Notes: generated by a model not told the origin, from the letters alone. A DNA stretch of 64,000 nucleotides from Nitrospira sp. (GCA_029194665.1 JARFXO010000001.1:124001-188000); one strand, 5' to 3'. Counted from the stretch's first letter, positions 25,760-34,871 are shown. Program-made: numbers and translations.

Positions 25760-26983
25760 TCAACGTGATTCGGCGAGCAAGGTTGTGAGTCGGGTGAGGT
25801 CAATGGCTTCGATGCGGTGATTGTCGCGGCCGGTCACCGTGGTGGCCGTGGTGAGTGCATTGAGAATGGCCTCTTCGGTGGCCTCGACCGTCGCCGCGAA
25901 GAGCGGATTCAGATGAGGGTCGGCGAGATGCGTCAAGTTGTAGGTAGGAGCTGTCGGGTAGTGTGGAATCACGTTGGCTGTGGAGAAAGCCAGTATGAAA
26001 TCCCCGCTTCCGTGGCGCACCGTCGAGCCGGTGCGGGCCAGACCGAGCGCCGCATGCTTGGCCAGCCTGGTGAGCTGGCGCCCATCCAGCGGCGCATCGG
26101 TAGCGATCACGATGATGATGGACCCTTCGCTCTGGCCAGGCACGACTGCTTCGGAGACCTGTTGTGGCGGATCATAGAGCTTTCCGACAGGGACCCCAGC
26201 GACCATCAGTTCCGGTCTTCGTCCGTGGTTCGCGTTGACCAGGACTCCCACCCTATAGCCACCTTCCTTGTCGGATACTGTTCTCGATGACGTGCCGATT
26301 CCGCCTTTGAATCCATAAGACACCATGCCCGTGCCGGCGCCGACCGTGCCTTCCGCCACCGACCCGCTGGTGGCACCGTCGAGCGCCGCCAGGACATGCT
26401 CCTCGGACACGTGGCGCCCCTGAATATCGTTCAATCGGCCGTCATCGCATTCGGCCACGACTGGTGTGAGCGTATCGTCGGAAATGCCGATCTCCGGATA
26501 TTGCCTGATCATCCAGCTCATCACGCCGTTGGCCACGCGTGGAACGTTGAGCGTATTGGTGAGTGCGACGGGATATTCAAGAAAACCCGACTCGGCCACC
26601 CAGGCGAGGCCGGTCATCTCACCGGTACCATTGAGGACGAACGAGCCTGCCGGAACCTTCTTGTGCCAGACGTCGTCGCGCGGAATGATGACCGTCACAC
26701 CCGTGCGAATAGGGCCCTGCCCGGGCTTTAAGGGGCCCACGCCTGAGATCAACGTGGTATGGCCGACCTTTACGCCTGCAATGTCGGTAATCGCGTTGAG
26801 GGGACCGGGAGGATATTGTCCGACGACGATCCCCAATTCACGCAGACGGTGGCGTTCCTGGTTCGGTTCTGCTGCGGCAGGGGTGAGACAACCGGCAAGC
26901 AGGCCAGCGGCGCAGGATAGGGCCAGCAGCCTAGCCGCATGTCGGCCACCCATTGCGACGAACTGTAGAGACCTAGATGTCAT
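25760..26983 (-). CDS. P1-family peptidase (DmpA-like aminopeptidase), lipoprotein signal
   Basis: A 407-aa Ntn-type hydrolase related to the L-aminopeptidase D-Ala-esterase DmpA. Family landmarks are NAITDIAGVKVGHTTL, GTGEMTGL, GTVGAGTGMVSYGFKGGIGTSSR (self-cleavage before the catalytic Ser of the G-T-S-S region) and RVGVLVNANHG. An N-terminal hydrophobic segment ending L-L-A-G-C makes it a predicted lipoprotein. Start ATG 26983 overlaps the MBL gene stop by 11 bases; ATG 26953 is the alternative. The frame continuing upstream to 27664 is only a shadow of the MBL gene. Confidence 0.88.
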   Translation of the reverse strand: MTSRSLQFVAMGGRHAARLLALSCAAGLLAGCLTPAAAEPNQERHRLRELGIVVGQYPPGPLNAITDIAGVKVGHTTLISGVGPLKPGQGPIRTGVTVIIPRDDVWHKKVPAGSFVLNGTGEMTGLAWVAESGFLEYPVALTNTLNVPRVANGVMSWMIRQYPEIGISDDTLTPVVAECDDGRLNDIQGRHVSEEHVLAALDGATSGSVAEGTVGAGTGMVSYGFKGGIGTSSRTVSDKEGGYRVGVLVNANHGRRPELMVAGVPVGKLYDPPQQVSEAVVPGQSEGSIIIVIATDAPLDGRQLTRLAKHAALGLARTGSTVRHGSGDFILAFSTANVIPHYPTAPTYNLTHLADPHLNPLFAATVEATEEAILNALTTATTVTGRDNHRIEAIDLTRLTTLLAESR

Positions 26984-28370
26984 ACGTACTACTCTGATGT
27001 GGAATCCGTACATCGATGGTCGGGTGTTCCGCCTGGATCGCTGCGCCGAGGGAGAGAGCCTGTTTCTCTTCGCCGTGTACGATGAAAATGCTGCTGGGTG
27101 GTGGGTGGATGGCTCGTACGTATGCCAAGAGATCATTCCGGTCGGCATGTGCCGACAGACCATTGAACCTGACGATCTGAGCCCGTCTTGGCGTCGGCAC
27201 GCCGAAGATAGGGACGACGTCCCAGCCTTCGACGAGCTTTCGCCCGAGCGTATGTTCCGCTTGAAAGCCGACAAACACGATGATAGTCGCTTCGTCTTGA
27301 ATAGCATGTTTGAGATGATGAATGATACGTCCCCCCTCGCACATCCCGGAGGAAGAAATGATGACACAGGGGCCGCGCATGGCGTTAAGCCGCTTACTGT
27401 CCTCAGAAGATGACACGAAATGGATGTAGCGGGAGGAGAAGAGATCCTCACCGGATGAGAAGGTCTTGATGGTTTCGTCGTCATAGCACTCAGGATGTCG
27501 TTTGAAGACCTCCGTAGCTTTATCGGCCAGGGGTGAGTCGATGTAGATCGGAACCGGGTCCGCGCGGCCTTCACCGACCAGCTCCTTGATCCGCATGACC
27601 AATTCCTGTGTCCGCCCCACGGCAAAGGCCGGCACGATGATCTTGCTCTTGTGGGTCCGCGCATGGTCGAGGAGATCCTGCGCCTTCTTCTTCATCTCCT
27701 CGCCGAGCTGTTCATGCATGCGGTCGCCATATGTAGATTCGAGAATCAACACGTCGCAGGGAGGCGGCGGCTCAGGGTCGCGCAAGATGGGCATATGAGA
27801 TCGACCCAGGTCGCCGCTGAACAAGAGTGTGGTGGTATTGCCGCGCGCCGTATATTTCATTCTGACGGCAGCCGATCCCAAGATGTGGCCTGCATCATGA
27901 AACGATGCGGTGATCCGAGGTGCGATCTTAAGCTGATCGCCGTACCGTTCTCCCTCAAACCGTCGGACGATCCTCCGGACGTCCTCCCCATCATATAATG
28001 GCCGAATGCAGGTCTTCCCACGTCGACGCTCTTGTTTGTTGACATAGCGGCAGTCGTTTGCTTGTACACGAGCGGAATCCTCGAGCATGATGCCAGTGAG
28101 ATCGGCTGACGCTCTGGTGAGGTAGACTTTCCCGGAAAAGCCTTGCCGCGGCAACATCGGGAGGGCACCGGAATGGTCGATATGGGCGTGCGAGAGCAAG
28201 ACGGCGCCCAGGGATTTTGTCTCAAACCCCAAGTCTCGGTTTCGGCGGGCCGCTTCTTCTCGGCGGCCCTGAAACATTCCGCAATCGAGCAGCAGCCGGA
28301 AGCCCGGCACCTCCAATAGATGCCGACTCCCGGTGACGGAGCGAGCGGCACCATGGAATGTGAGTTTCAT
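26973..28370 (-). CDS. MBL-fold beta-CASP ribonuclease (CPSF/RNA-processing type)
   Basis: A 465-aa cytoplasmic zinc hydrolase. The metallo-beta-lactamase part has the metal motif SHAHIDHSG, plus AGHILGSA and FSGDLGR. The beta-CASP insertion has ILESTYGDR, VPAFAVGRTQE and FNGLSAHADR. This is the architecture of CPSF73-like mRNA nucleases found in many bacteria. ATG 28370 overlaps the LOG gene stop (ATGA), and the 3' end overlaps the P1 peptidase start, so all three are translationally coupled. The RNA substrate is unknown. Confidence 0.92.
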   Translation of the reverse strand: MKLTFHGAARSVTGSRHLLEVPGFRLLLDCGMFQGRREEAARRNRDLGFETKSLGAVLLSHAHIDHSGALPMLPRQGFSGKVYLTRASADLTGIMLEDSARVQANDCRYVNKQERRRGKTCIRPLYDGEDVRRIVRRFEGERYGDQLKIAPRITASFHDAGHILGSAAVRMKYTARGNTTTLLFSGDLGRSHMPILRDPEPPPPCDVLILESTYGDRMHEQLGEEMKKKAQDLLDHARTHKSKIIVPAFAVGRTQELVMRIKELVGEGRADPVPIYIDSPLADKATEVFKRHPECYDDETIKTFSSGEDLFSSRYIHFVSSSEDSKRLNAMRGPCVIISSSGMCEGGRIIHHLKHAIQDEATIIVFVGFQAEHTLGRKLVEGWDVVPIFGVPTPRRAQIVRFNGLSAHADRNDLLAYVRAIHPPPSSIFIVHGEEKQALSLGAAIQAEHPTIDVRIPHQSSTYDI

Positions 28371-29221
28371 GGCGTGGGCACTCCATTGTGGCGTGCGATC
28401 AGGTCCCAAGCCTCCTGAGCCGTCTCGGCGTAGTGAAACAGGGCGAGGTCTGACTCCGTGATCAAGCCGTACTCAACGAGCAGTTGCCAGTTGATCAAGC
28501 GCTCCCAAAAGGCTCGTCCAATCAAGACGACAATCAGCCTCTCGATTTTCCCGGTCTGGAGTAGGGTCAGCGTTTCGAACAACTCATCGACCGTGCCGAA
28601 CCCTCCGGGAAACGCCACAAGAGCCTTGGCTCGGATGAGGAAATGCATTTTTCTAATGGCGAAATAATGGAACTGAAAACTGAGGCGCGGCGTGATATAG
28701 GGGTTTGGTTGCTGTTCGTGCGGCAGCTCAATGTTCAGCCCGATCGATTTGGCATTCACGTCCGCCGCGCCACGGTTGGCTCCTTCCATAATGCCTGGTC
28801 CGCCACCTGTCACGATGACGTAGTGACAATGACCGCCGATCTGACAGATCGAGGAGACCAACCGCCCGAATTCTCTGGCGACATCATAATACTTCGCCAA
28901 TTCGAGCCGCCGTTTGGCGATACCGAGTTGTTGTTGGCGAACGGGATCGTTCGGAGCTTGCGTTGCTTCTTCTTCCGCCATGCTGAGCGCCTGCTTTGCG
29001 ACAGTCGGCTCGTTCAGTCTGGCGCTCCCGAATACCACGATGGTGGATTTGATATGTTCTTCTTTTTGGATCAGTTCGGGCTTGAGCAGCTCAAGTCCGA
29101 TGCGGACGGAGCGAAGCTCATCGCGTTGAAGAAACTCGGTGTCCTTATCGGCCGGGATATAGGAGGAGGAGCGGACGTGGCTGGAGTGATGGGTCGGATG
29201 GTCGGATATTCCCTCATCCAT
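28367..29221 (-). CDS. LOG-family protein (lysine-decarboxylase-like, TIGR00730)
   Basis: A 284-aa protein with the two LOG signatures: GGGPGIMEGANRGA and FPGGFGTVDELFE (the PGGxGTxxE motif). Characterised members release cytokinin bases from nucleoside 5'-monophosphates or hydrolyse AMP-like nucleotides. The N-terminal 60 residues are an added helical extension. Its start overlaps the upstream lipoprotein by eight bases and its stop overlaps the MBL start by four. The bacterial role is likely nucleotide salvage or signalling, but the operon does not settle this. Confidence 0.88.
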   Translation of the reverse strand: MDEGISDHPTHHSSHVRSSSYIPADKDTEFLQRDELRSVRIGLELLKPELIQKEEHIKSTIVVFGSARLNEPTVAKQALSMAEEEATQAPNDPVRQQQLGIAKRRLELAKYYDVAREFGRLVSSICQIGGHCHYVIVTGGGPGIMEGANRGAADVNAKSIGLNIELPHEQQPNPYITPRLSFQFHYFAIRKMHFLIRAKALVAFPGGFGTVDELFETLTLLQTGKIERLIVVLIGRAFWERLINWQLLVEYGLITESDLALFHYAETAQEAWDLIARHNGVPTP

Positions 29222-29711
29222 GGCTCGTCATTATAGCGAGGGCGTTGAACGGCGGCAATTCGTGAACAGTGGGGTCCCGGGATTGTAGGAAGGGATAGGG
29301 GTGAAAAGGATGTCTGTAGAGATGACGGTGAAACCCTTGGTGCACTACCACCCACTTCGGATCACACAACACTTCAAAGGCGTCCACACCGAGTCCCGTG
29401 CGTGAAAAGATCAAATCAGGGTCCACAGGTGTCCAGGGTTTCGCGAGCCAACCCAAATTGATCCGTGAGTATTTCAAGTCAAGGAACCGATAGGTAGCCA
29501 CAAGGCCCGTATCGGAATCGGTGATCGAGTCAGGCGCTCCCAGCTTGGCCACAACGTCAGCCAGGGTAGTGCGCCCCGGAACAATGAATGCGACATCCAT
29601 CGGAGTGATGGGCCTGTTGAGTGTGATTCGAACGACATTACAGCCAAACAGGGACAAGCCGAGAGTCACCACCAGAACAAAGGCGCAGATGTCCTTGCAG
29701 TCGTTGATCAC
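29214..29711 (-). CDS. small lipoprotein with SmpA/BamE-like domain
   Basis: A 165-aa protein with a lipoprotein signal ending L-F-G-C. A domain with VPGRTTLADVVAKLGAPDSITDSDTG follows, the layout of SmpA/OmlA (BamE-like) proteins. GTG 29711 is chosen because GGAG precedes it and it starts just after the stop of the neighbouring lipoprotein; TTG 29723 is possible. A His/Pro-rich stretch lies near the C terminus. It may be a partner or paralogue of the adjoining lipoprotein, which has a similar domain. Confidence 0.7.
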   Translation of the reverse strand: MINDCKDICAFVLVVTLGLSLFGCNVVRITLNRPITPMDVAFIVPGRTTLADVVAKLGAPDSITDSDTGLVATYRFLDLKYSRINLGWLAKPWTPVDPDLIFSRTGLGVDAFEVLCDPKWVVVHQGFHRHLYRHPFHPYPFLQSRDPTVHELPPFNALAIMTSHG

Positions 29712-29712
29712 A

Positions 29713-30099
29713 TCAATCTCCAAACGGCCAGAATCGGAACTTGAGGTCCTCCGTCCGTTTCGATGAAATCACATCCTCGACAACCCCATCGCGGTCGAGA
29801 ATGACGAAGAGATCGTCGCTCTTGATAGAAAGACGCGTGAAATTGAGGACGATCAGCAGAAGACTGCCTGCCTTTGCATCGTATCGATAATACTGAAAGA
29901 CGTCTCTGCCATTGAGAGCGAGTAGCCGATCCGGGGCCCCTAGGAGATGAAGCAGCTCTTCCTTTGTTGTCGTACCTTTCTGAATGGTCTTGACAACGTC
30001 GGTTTGGAGTTCGTCGCCTAGCGTCCCTCGACTGAAGGCGCAGCTTTGAAGCAAGGAGGCGACTGCTAGAAGACAAATCAAGGAATGAGGGAATTTCAT
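29713..30099 (-). CDS. small lipoprotein with SmpA/BamE-like domain
   Basis: A 128-aa protein with a signal peptide ending L-L-Q-S-C and the segment TIQKGTTTKEELLHLLGAPDRLL, followed by FQYYRYD and IVLNFTRLSI strands. This is the helix-turn plus beta pattern of SmpA/OmlA domains. AAGGAG five bases ahead of ATG 30099 fixes the start. Two such lipoproteins in tandem suggest divergence after duplication, or a complex in the outer membrane. Confidence 0.75.
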   Translation of the reverse strand: MKFPHSLICLLAVASLLQSCAFSRGTLGDELQTDVVKTIQKGTTTKEELLHLLGAPDRLLALNGRDVFQYYRYDAKAGSLLLIVLNFTRLSIKSDDLFVILDRDGVVEDVISSKRTEDLKFRFWPFGD

Positions 30100-30112
30100 T
30101 GGGACTCCTTGC

Positions 30113-30610
30113 CTATTTGGAAGTGATTTCATGCCCCAGGACGAAATCTTGCTCGAAGACCGTATACGCTGACGGGGTGAGTCCCAGATGCTGGTACACA
30201 GTCTGAGCCCTGCGATTCTCTCGTTCCACGTATAACCTGAGTCCGCACACTCGTGGATCGGCCTTGGCTCTGACGAGGATATGGTCGTGCATGGCTCGAA
30301 ACACGCCCTGGCCACGCCGATTCGGCTCGACATAGACGCTTTGGATCCACCAAAAGGCGCCGTTCCGCCAGTCGCTCCATTCGTAGGTGATCATGAGCTG
30401 GCCAACCGGCTTGTAGCGTTTGTCCTCCGGAAGTGCCGCGAGGACATAAAATCCATAGGCGGGGCTTTCTAAGACTGCAAGAGTCCCCTGGCGCAATGTT
30501 GCAAGATCGAGCTGACGGCGCTCTGTTTCGAGTGCCATGGCGGCATTGAACATGACGATGATATCCAGATCGTCTTGACTGGCTGGTCTGATGTGGATGC
30601 TCTCGGTCAT
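30113..30610 (-). CDS. GNAT-family N-acetyltransferase
   Basis: A 165-aa acetyltransferase with the typical fold: IRPASQDDLDIIVMFN at the N terminus, the WWIQSVYVEPNRRGQGVF segment (acetyl-CoA-binding R-R-G-Q-G-V) and LYVERENRRAQTVYQHLGL at the C-terminal end. The substrate cannot be predicted. It is followed after 13 bases by the lipoprotein pair. Confidence 0.88.
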   Translation of the reverse strand: MTESIHIRPASQDDLDIIVMFNAAMALETERRQLDLATLRQGTLAVLESPAYGFYVLAALPEDKRYKPVGQLMITYEWSDWRNGAFWWIQSVYVEPNRRGQGVFRAMHDHILVRAKADPRVCGLRLYVERENRRAQTVYQHLGLTPSAYTVFEQDFVLGHEITSK

Positions 30611-30616
30611 GCTGGA

Positions 30617-31225
30617 TCACGAGTGGAGGGATTGAGATGCGTCAAGCCATCCGCGCTTGGGTCTATAGAATCCGGCTGAAAACTCCATTTTCATCGCATC
30701 CTCAACAGGGAGATTGATCGGGCGGAGGACCTGCTCCGGGATAAAGGCAAGAAATCCTGTAAGGGGGTGGATGGCGGTCGGGACGAACACCATGAAGAGG
30801 GTGCTGGATGGTTCGACCTGGAGGGATGAAGGCGCCATCCCCATCACGAAACCCAATGCCCAGCATCCATCGCGCGGGAATGGAAAGGCCACCACTTTGC
30901 TGCTACCAAAGCGAGACCGGAAGTTTAAAACATCGGTCATGCCTTTCAGCGTGAGGTAGATGCTCTGCACGAGTGGGATCCGTTCAATGCGCTGTTCCAG
31001 CCTTACTAACAGGCCTTGCCCGATGACATGATCGCCGATGAGGCCAACAACAGCGAGAAGGATGACCAATAGCAGTAGGCCCAGACCTGGGACTGGGTCC
31101 GACATGTATCGGCCGACGACCCCGTCAAGGATGGTGAACAGAGTCGAGAGAATCAAGAATGTGACCCAGGCCGGGACCAAGACGATGAGACCTGTCACGC
31201 ACGTCTTCCAAAAGAATTTAATCAT
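30617..31225 (-). CDS. DUF502 membrane protein
   Basis: A 202-aa protein with two N-terminal transmembrane helices (about 8-30 and 48-68) followed by the conserved soluble domain: RIERIPLVQSIYLTLKGMTDV, VVAFPFPRD, FVPTAIHPLTGFL. This is the DUF502 family, of unknown function, widespread in Gram-negative bacteria. It is the first gene of the minus-strand operon that runs to the P1 peptidase and is divergent from the Trm112-like gene. Confidence 0.88.
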   Translation of the reverse strand: MIKFFWKTCVTGLIVLVPAWVTFLILSTLFTILDGVVGRYMSDPVPGLGLLLLVILLAVVGLIGDHVIGQGLLVRLEQRIERIPLVQSIYLTLKGMTDVLNFRSRFGSSKVVAFPFPRDGCWALGFVMGMAPSSLQVEPSSTLFMVFVPTAIHPLTGFLAFIPEQVLRPINLPVEDAMKMEFSAGFYRPKRGWLDASQSLHS

Positions 31226-31353
31226 GACGAGCCAGGCTTGCGGAAAACAGGTCGAGTGTATCAGAATTGGCTGAGGATGAGGAGTTCCTTATGAGAGAGC
31301 TTGCACGAGATGTCTCGTTCGAATATTCTAGGGGCATCATACATGGGAGGTCG

Positions 31354-31620
31354 ATGACTGTGAGCATTGACAAAGAGCTTTTGGCAATCCTCTGTTGCCC
31401 GGATACCAAGCAGGTGGTCACTCTGGCGGAGGAATCCCTCATTCAGAAGCTCAATGCCGCTGTGGCACGAGGCGGAGTGAAGAATTTGGGGAAGCGGCCG
31501 GTATCCGATGTGCTCGACGGTGGTCTGATTCGCGCCGACCAGCAGATCCTCTACCCCATCCGCGACAACATTCCGGTGATGCTGATCGAGGAAGGCATTC
31601 CGCTGGAACAAATTCGTTGA
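31354..31620 (+). CDS. Trm112/YcaR-like small protein
   Basis: An 88-aa protein with the YcaR/Trm112 pattern: IDKELLAILCCPDTK near the start and L-Y-P-I-R-D-N-I-P-V-M-L at the end. Trm112 proteins are small zinc-binding activators of methyltransferases, but here only one CC pair remains near the N terminus. ATG 31354 follows GGGAGG; the frame continues upstream to 31267 without protein character. Its partner enzyme is not adjacent. Confidence 0.82.
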   Translation: MTVSIDKELLAILCCPDTKQVVTLAEESLIQKLNAAVARGGVKNLGKRPVSDVLDGGLIRADQQILYPIRDNIPVMLIEEGIPLEQIR

Positions 31621-31897
31621 CCCAGCCTGCGACGTACTTCTCTGCAGTGACGGCATTGGGTCGAGAGGCACCAGACCCTGGTCCGTCGAGCGACGGTCCA
31701 TCTCTACTAGAATGTCCATGGTGTCCCAGTCATGCCGGTATCTGGTCGGCGCAGTCTCCTGCGCTGGGGGGCATATGCGGTCAGGCCTGATACCTGAGGC
31801 TGTGTCGGTGTCGATACGGGATCAGTGGATAAGGATAGCCGGTTAAGTACCACCCTGTCGGATGCTCCGACCGGTGATGGATCGATACTTGATGAGG

Positions 31898-32179
31898 TTA
31901 AGGAGCGACAATTTGAACAGTCTTGTCGCGATTGTCAGTCTTTGAACCAGTCGAAGTGCCACAATGGACACAAAGATATTCATAAAGATTTCCGACGGGT
32001 AGAACGAGCAGAAGTCGTTCTCTCGTCGGGGTGGCCATGCGGCACCGAGGACAGAACAGGAGCGAAGCATTGAGAGAGGCGAATTGGGCTTGTGTGGTTT
32101 CTGATGAAGAGTGGGGTTGGTTGTTGGGAGCCCGGTGAGTGGTTGGAAGCCATGGAGGGCCTGATCTGTGTGAGCGCAT
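31898..32179 (-). CDS. possible small zinc-ribbon protein
   Basis: The frame contains two CxxC knuckles, CPRC and CVHC, 26 residues apart, with a well-formed hydrophobic stretch between them (LLLVLPVGNLYEYLCVHC). This core looks real. The first ~35 residues from ATG 32179 are polar and not protein-like, so the true start is uncertain and no ribosome-binding site helps. Confidence 0.4.
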   Translation of the reverse strand: MRSHRSGPPWLPTTHRAPNNQPHSSSETTQAQFASLNASLLFCPRCRMATPTRERLLLVLPVGNLYEYLCVHCGTSTGSKTDNRDKTVQIVAP

Positions 32180-32515
32180 GTTTTATATTAGTGAGAGTTG
32201 TCAGTCCTGGTCAAGGGTTAATCAATGTGAACTGATGGGGGAACGGCAGTCGGTCGAGCAATCAATATTTCCCACAACAATGGGGGGTTCGGATGTCGCT
32301 TTGGGAGTTGGGACGCCACCCGAGAGAAGGGAGAAGCGGCTGGATCGATCAGCCTGGATGAGAGGGGGTGAGCTGGTAGAGTCATGGTATACCGTTCGAC
32401 AACCGGTCGATTTGGTGTCTCACGACTGGGTCACGCTGCTCCAGACGTGACTGGAGAAAGCAAGACCCATGCGGCGACATGAGAGACACGGACCGCGCTG
32501 TGATAAAGGACCGGG
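32180..32515. other. no gene recognised
   Basis: A 336-bp stretch with no convincing frame, repeat or terminator on either strand. Confidence 0.45.
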
Positions 32516-32884
32516 TTAGACGGTGGCCTTGGCGGACTCGATCTCAGTTGCTGTAATGAGGCTGGAGAGATAATCGGCAACGAAATTGAGGGCTTCCTCC
32601 CGTCCGTCGGCTCTGCGTCCTTTCTCTCTTCGCTGTACGGATAGTTCATGATCCAAATCTGATTTGACTTCCCCCAGGATTCGCTGAAGGGACGATGGCG
32701 TAAGGTTGGTATCCATGTCCTCCAGCTCCTGACAGCGATCGAGAACCCAGTTGAGGCCTTCAATACGCCCGGCGTAATGCTCCTGCTCAGCGGTGTCGAT
32801 CCTTGCCATCGCAGTGGCGAAAGTCTGTGCTTCGTAAATCAAATTGTAGAAACTGGTGACTCCCCTTTGTAACGATGGATTCAT
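32516..32884 (-). CDS. hypothetical helical protein
   Basis: A 122-aa cytoplasmic-looking protein starting at ATG 32884 behind AAGGAG. It is predicted largely helical and acidic (TAEQEHYAGRIEGLNWVLDR; ILGEVKSDLDHELSVQRREK). No known domain is recognised. It lies downstream of nxrB on the same strand, separated by a doubtful gene and a terminator-like hairpin. Confidence 0.6.
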   Translation of the reverse strand: MNPSLQRGVTSFYNLIYEAQTFATAMARIDTAEQEHYAGRIEGLNWVLDRCQELEDMDTNLTPSSLQRILGEVKSDLDHELSVQRREKGRRADGREEALNFVADYLSSLITATEIESAKATV

Positions 32885-32972
32885 AATACTCCTTATACTC
32901 CTTCTCGTTTGGATGAGCCGCAATTATACATGAGATTCGAGTGCGGACAAGGGGTATTTTTAGTTGGCAATC

Positions 32973-33477
32973 TTATGTGAACAGGAGGGAATGGAACTCG
33001 TTCATGAACCCGTAGTAGAGGGGTGCAAAATCTTTCAAAGAGTCCGGACTCGTTTCCTTCAAGCGCTTGAAAAAGAAGACCTGCGTACGTGGATCGAGCT
33101 GCTCCAAGAGTTGGCTCAGCTGAGCCATGGAATAACTGCCGGCGGGCACGCTAAGAACATAGTGCACAAGGCGCTCGACGAATTGCTGAGCGACATAATC
33201 ACTATGCAGATAGCCATCTGGGAGTTTACCGGAAGCGAGAAACTCATCAAATGGGATGGCCTGTGCAGCAAAGGGCACTGATTGCTGCTGATGTGATGTC
33301 ACGCCGGGATTGCTCCACAGTTGAATAGCAAGGACGCCATAAGTAAAAACTGTACTGGACGGTATCCATCTCGTCAAGTGCTCTGAAGATACAGTGGTGG
33401 TGAGCCAAAAGATAGATGTTTCTGGCTAGATCGGCCCTAGCACTTTCTACGATACGTGCGTAGGTCGGGGTAGTCAC
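32973..33477 (-). pseudogene. possible frameshifted hypothetical gene downstream of nxrB
   Basis: Two overlapping minus-strand frames look like halves of one protein. From GTG 33477 the first reads TPTYARIVESARADLARNIY and onward. The second, usable from TTG 33377, reads AAQAIPFDEFLASGKLPDGY and a helical C-terminal part ending at 32973. Neither has a good start for the second half, and both have natural composition, which suggests a frameshift near 33300-33340. Alternatively these are two unrelated small frames. The family is not recognised. Confidence 0.4.
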
Positions 33478-33525
33478 ATGGGTGTTTGCTGAACAACGCG
33501 AGGGTTTGCCGTCCTGAAACAGGAA

Positions 33526-33556
33526 GGGGGCGACACCCTTGACGGACGCCGCCCCC
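33526..33556 (-). terminator. GC hairpin downstream of nxrB
   Basis: GGGGGCG and CGCCCCC form a 7-bp stem with a 17-base loop, 26 bases past the nxrB stop on the transcribed strand. The U-tract is poor (TTCCTGTTTC), so it may be a weak terminator or a 3' stabilising hairpin for the nxr transcript. Confidence 0.55.
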
Positions 33557-33581
33557 GCGGAGCCTTGCGCTTGAGGTCGCG

Positions 33582-34871
33582 CTACAGCCAGGTTACCCGT
33601 TCGGCCGGCCGGATATAGATGGGCTCTTCGACTTGAATGCGGGCCACTTCTTTCCCCGACTTATTGAAGCCCAACACCGTATCGTTGTACATCTCGAACC
33701 GCTTCCCGTGAATCTGGGTTTCGAAGACTTTCGGCCCCGGAATGACATCGTACCGGAAGATGATCTGCTGGCTGGCGCGCCAGAGCTGAAGTACAGCCAA
33801 CAGTTCCCGACTCGGCACCAGATACTTTTCAATGGCATTGTCCACACCAGGCCCAAACATCTGCCGGGCATAGCCACGGGGGGAATGCCGGGGCGGGATG
33901 TAGTACCCATTGGGCTCGGTCCCCCACTGCGGATACAGCGGCAAGGCCACTTGCTCGACCCGGATGGCATAGTAGAGCGGATGCCACCGGTCTTCGGCCC
34001 AGAGCCCATCCTCGCCGATCCGCACCAGGCTCTGCATCCGGATCTTGCCCACGCAGGCCGCCATGCAGCGCGTTTCCATCGGTTCGCCGCCGGTGAGCGG
34101 ATCCTTCCCTTCGATCCGAGGATAACAGGCGATACACTTCTCGCTGACCCGCGTCGTCCCCCGATACATGGGTTTTTTATAGGGACATTGCTCGACACAT
34201 TTCTTATACCCTCGGCAGCGATTCTGGTCGATCAGGACGATCCCGTCTTCCGGCCGCTTGTAGATCGCCTTGCGCGGACAGGCCGCCAAGCAGCCGGGAT
34301 AGGTGCAGTGATTGCAAATGCGTTGAAGATAGAAGTAGAAGGTCTCATGTTCCGGGAGGCTGCTGCCGGTCATTTTCCAGGGTTCATCCCGAGAGAAGCC
34401 GGTCTTGTCGATGCCCTCGACCAGGGCGCGCATCGAGGTGGCCGTGTCTTCATAGATATTGACGAACCGCCATTCCTGGTCCGTCGGAATATAGCCGATC
34501 GCGGCCTGGCCCACTTTGGCCCCGGCATCGAAAATCGTCATCCCTTCGAACACGCCGTAGGGGGCATGGTGCTTCCGTCCGACCCGGACGTTCCAGACCT
34601 GCCCACCCGGATTGACCTGCTCGATCAGCTGCGTGATCTTCACGTCGTAGAACTGGGGATACCCGCCGTAGGGCTTGGTTTCCACGTTGTTCCACCACAT
34701 GTATTCCTGGCCTTTGGAGAAGAGCCAGGTCGACTTATCGGCCATGCTACAGGTTTGACAGGCCAAACAGCGATTGATGTTGAACACAAAGGCAAACTGC
34801 CACTTCGGATGCCGTTCCTCGTAGGGATACAACATCTTGCGTCCCAGCTGCCAATTATAGACTTCAGGCAT
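33582..34871 (-). CDS. nxrB: nitrite oxidoreductase beta subunit (Fe-S electron transfer)
   Basis: A 429-aa protein that passes electrons from the molybdenum subunit through Fe-S clusters. Four ferredoxin-type Cys groups are visible: CLACQTC (35-41), CNHCTYPGCLAACP, CRGYKKCVEQCP and CIACYP with a later CMAAC. They fit three [4Fe-4S] and one [3Fe-4S] cluster as in the NarH family. It has no signal of its own, so export together with the Tat-bearing NxrA is expected. The start has AAGGAG eight bases upstream. Spacing and strand place it in one operon with nxrA. Nitrospira NxrB is a common phylogenetic marker, and this sequence fits it end to end. Confidence 0.97.
   Translation of the reverse strand: MPEVYNWQLGRKMLYPYEERHPKWQFAFVFNINRCLACQTCSMADKSTWLFSKGQEYMWWNNVETKPYGGYPQFYDVKITQLIEQVNPGGQVWNVRVGRKHHAPYGVFEGMTIFDAGAKVGQAAIGYIPTDQEWRFVNIYEDTATSMRALVEGIDKTGFSRDEPWKMTGSSLPEHETFYFYLQRICNHCTYPGCLAACPRKAIYKRPEDGIVLIDQNRCRGYKKCVEQCPYKKPMYRGTTRVSEKCIACYPRIEGKDPLTGGEPMETRCMAACVGKIRMQSLVRIGEDGLWAEDRWHPLYYAIRVEQVALPLYPQWGTEPNGYYIPPRHSPRGYARQMFGPGVDNAIEKYLVPSRELLAVLQLWRASQQIIFRYDVIPGPKVFETQIHGKRFEMYNDTVLGFNKSGKEVARIQVEEPIYIRPAERVTWL

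Noticed and set aside
26466-27413. Plus-strand frame of 315 codons
   Set aside because: Antisense shadow of the peptidase and MBL genes; both real genes have full motif sets.
26984-27664. Upstream extension of the P1 peptidase frame
   Set aside because: It runs inside the MBL-fold gene in another frame and has no protein character; the peptidase begins at the signal peptide.
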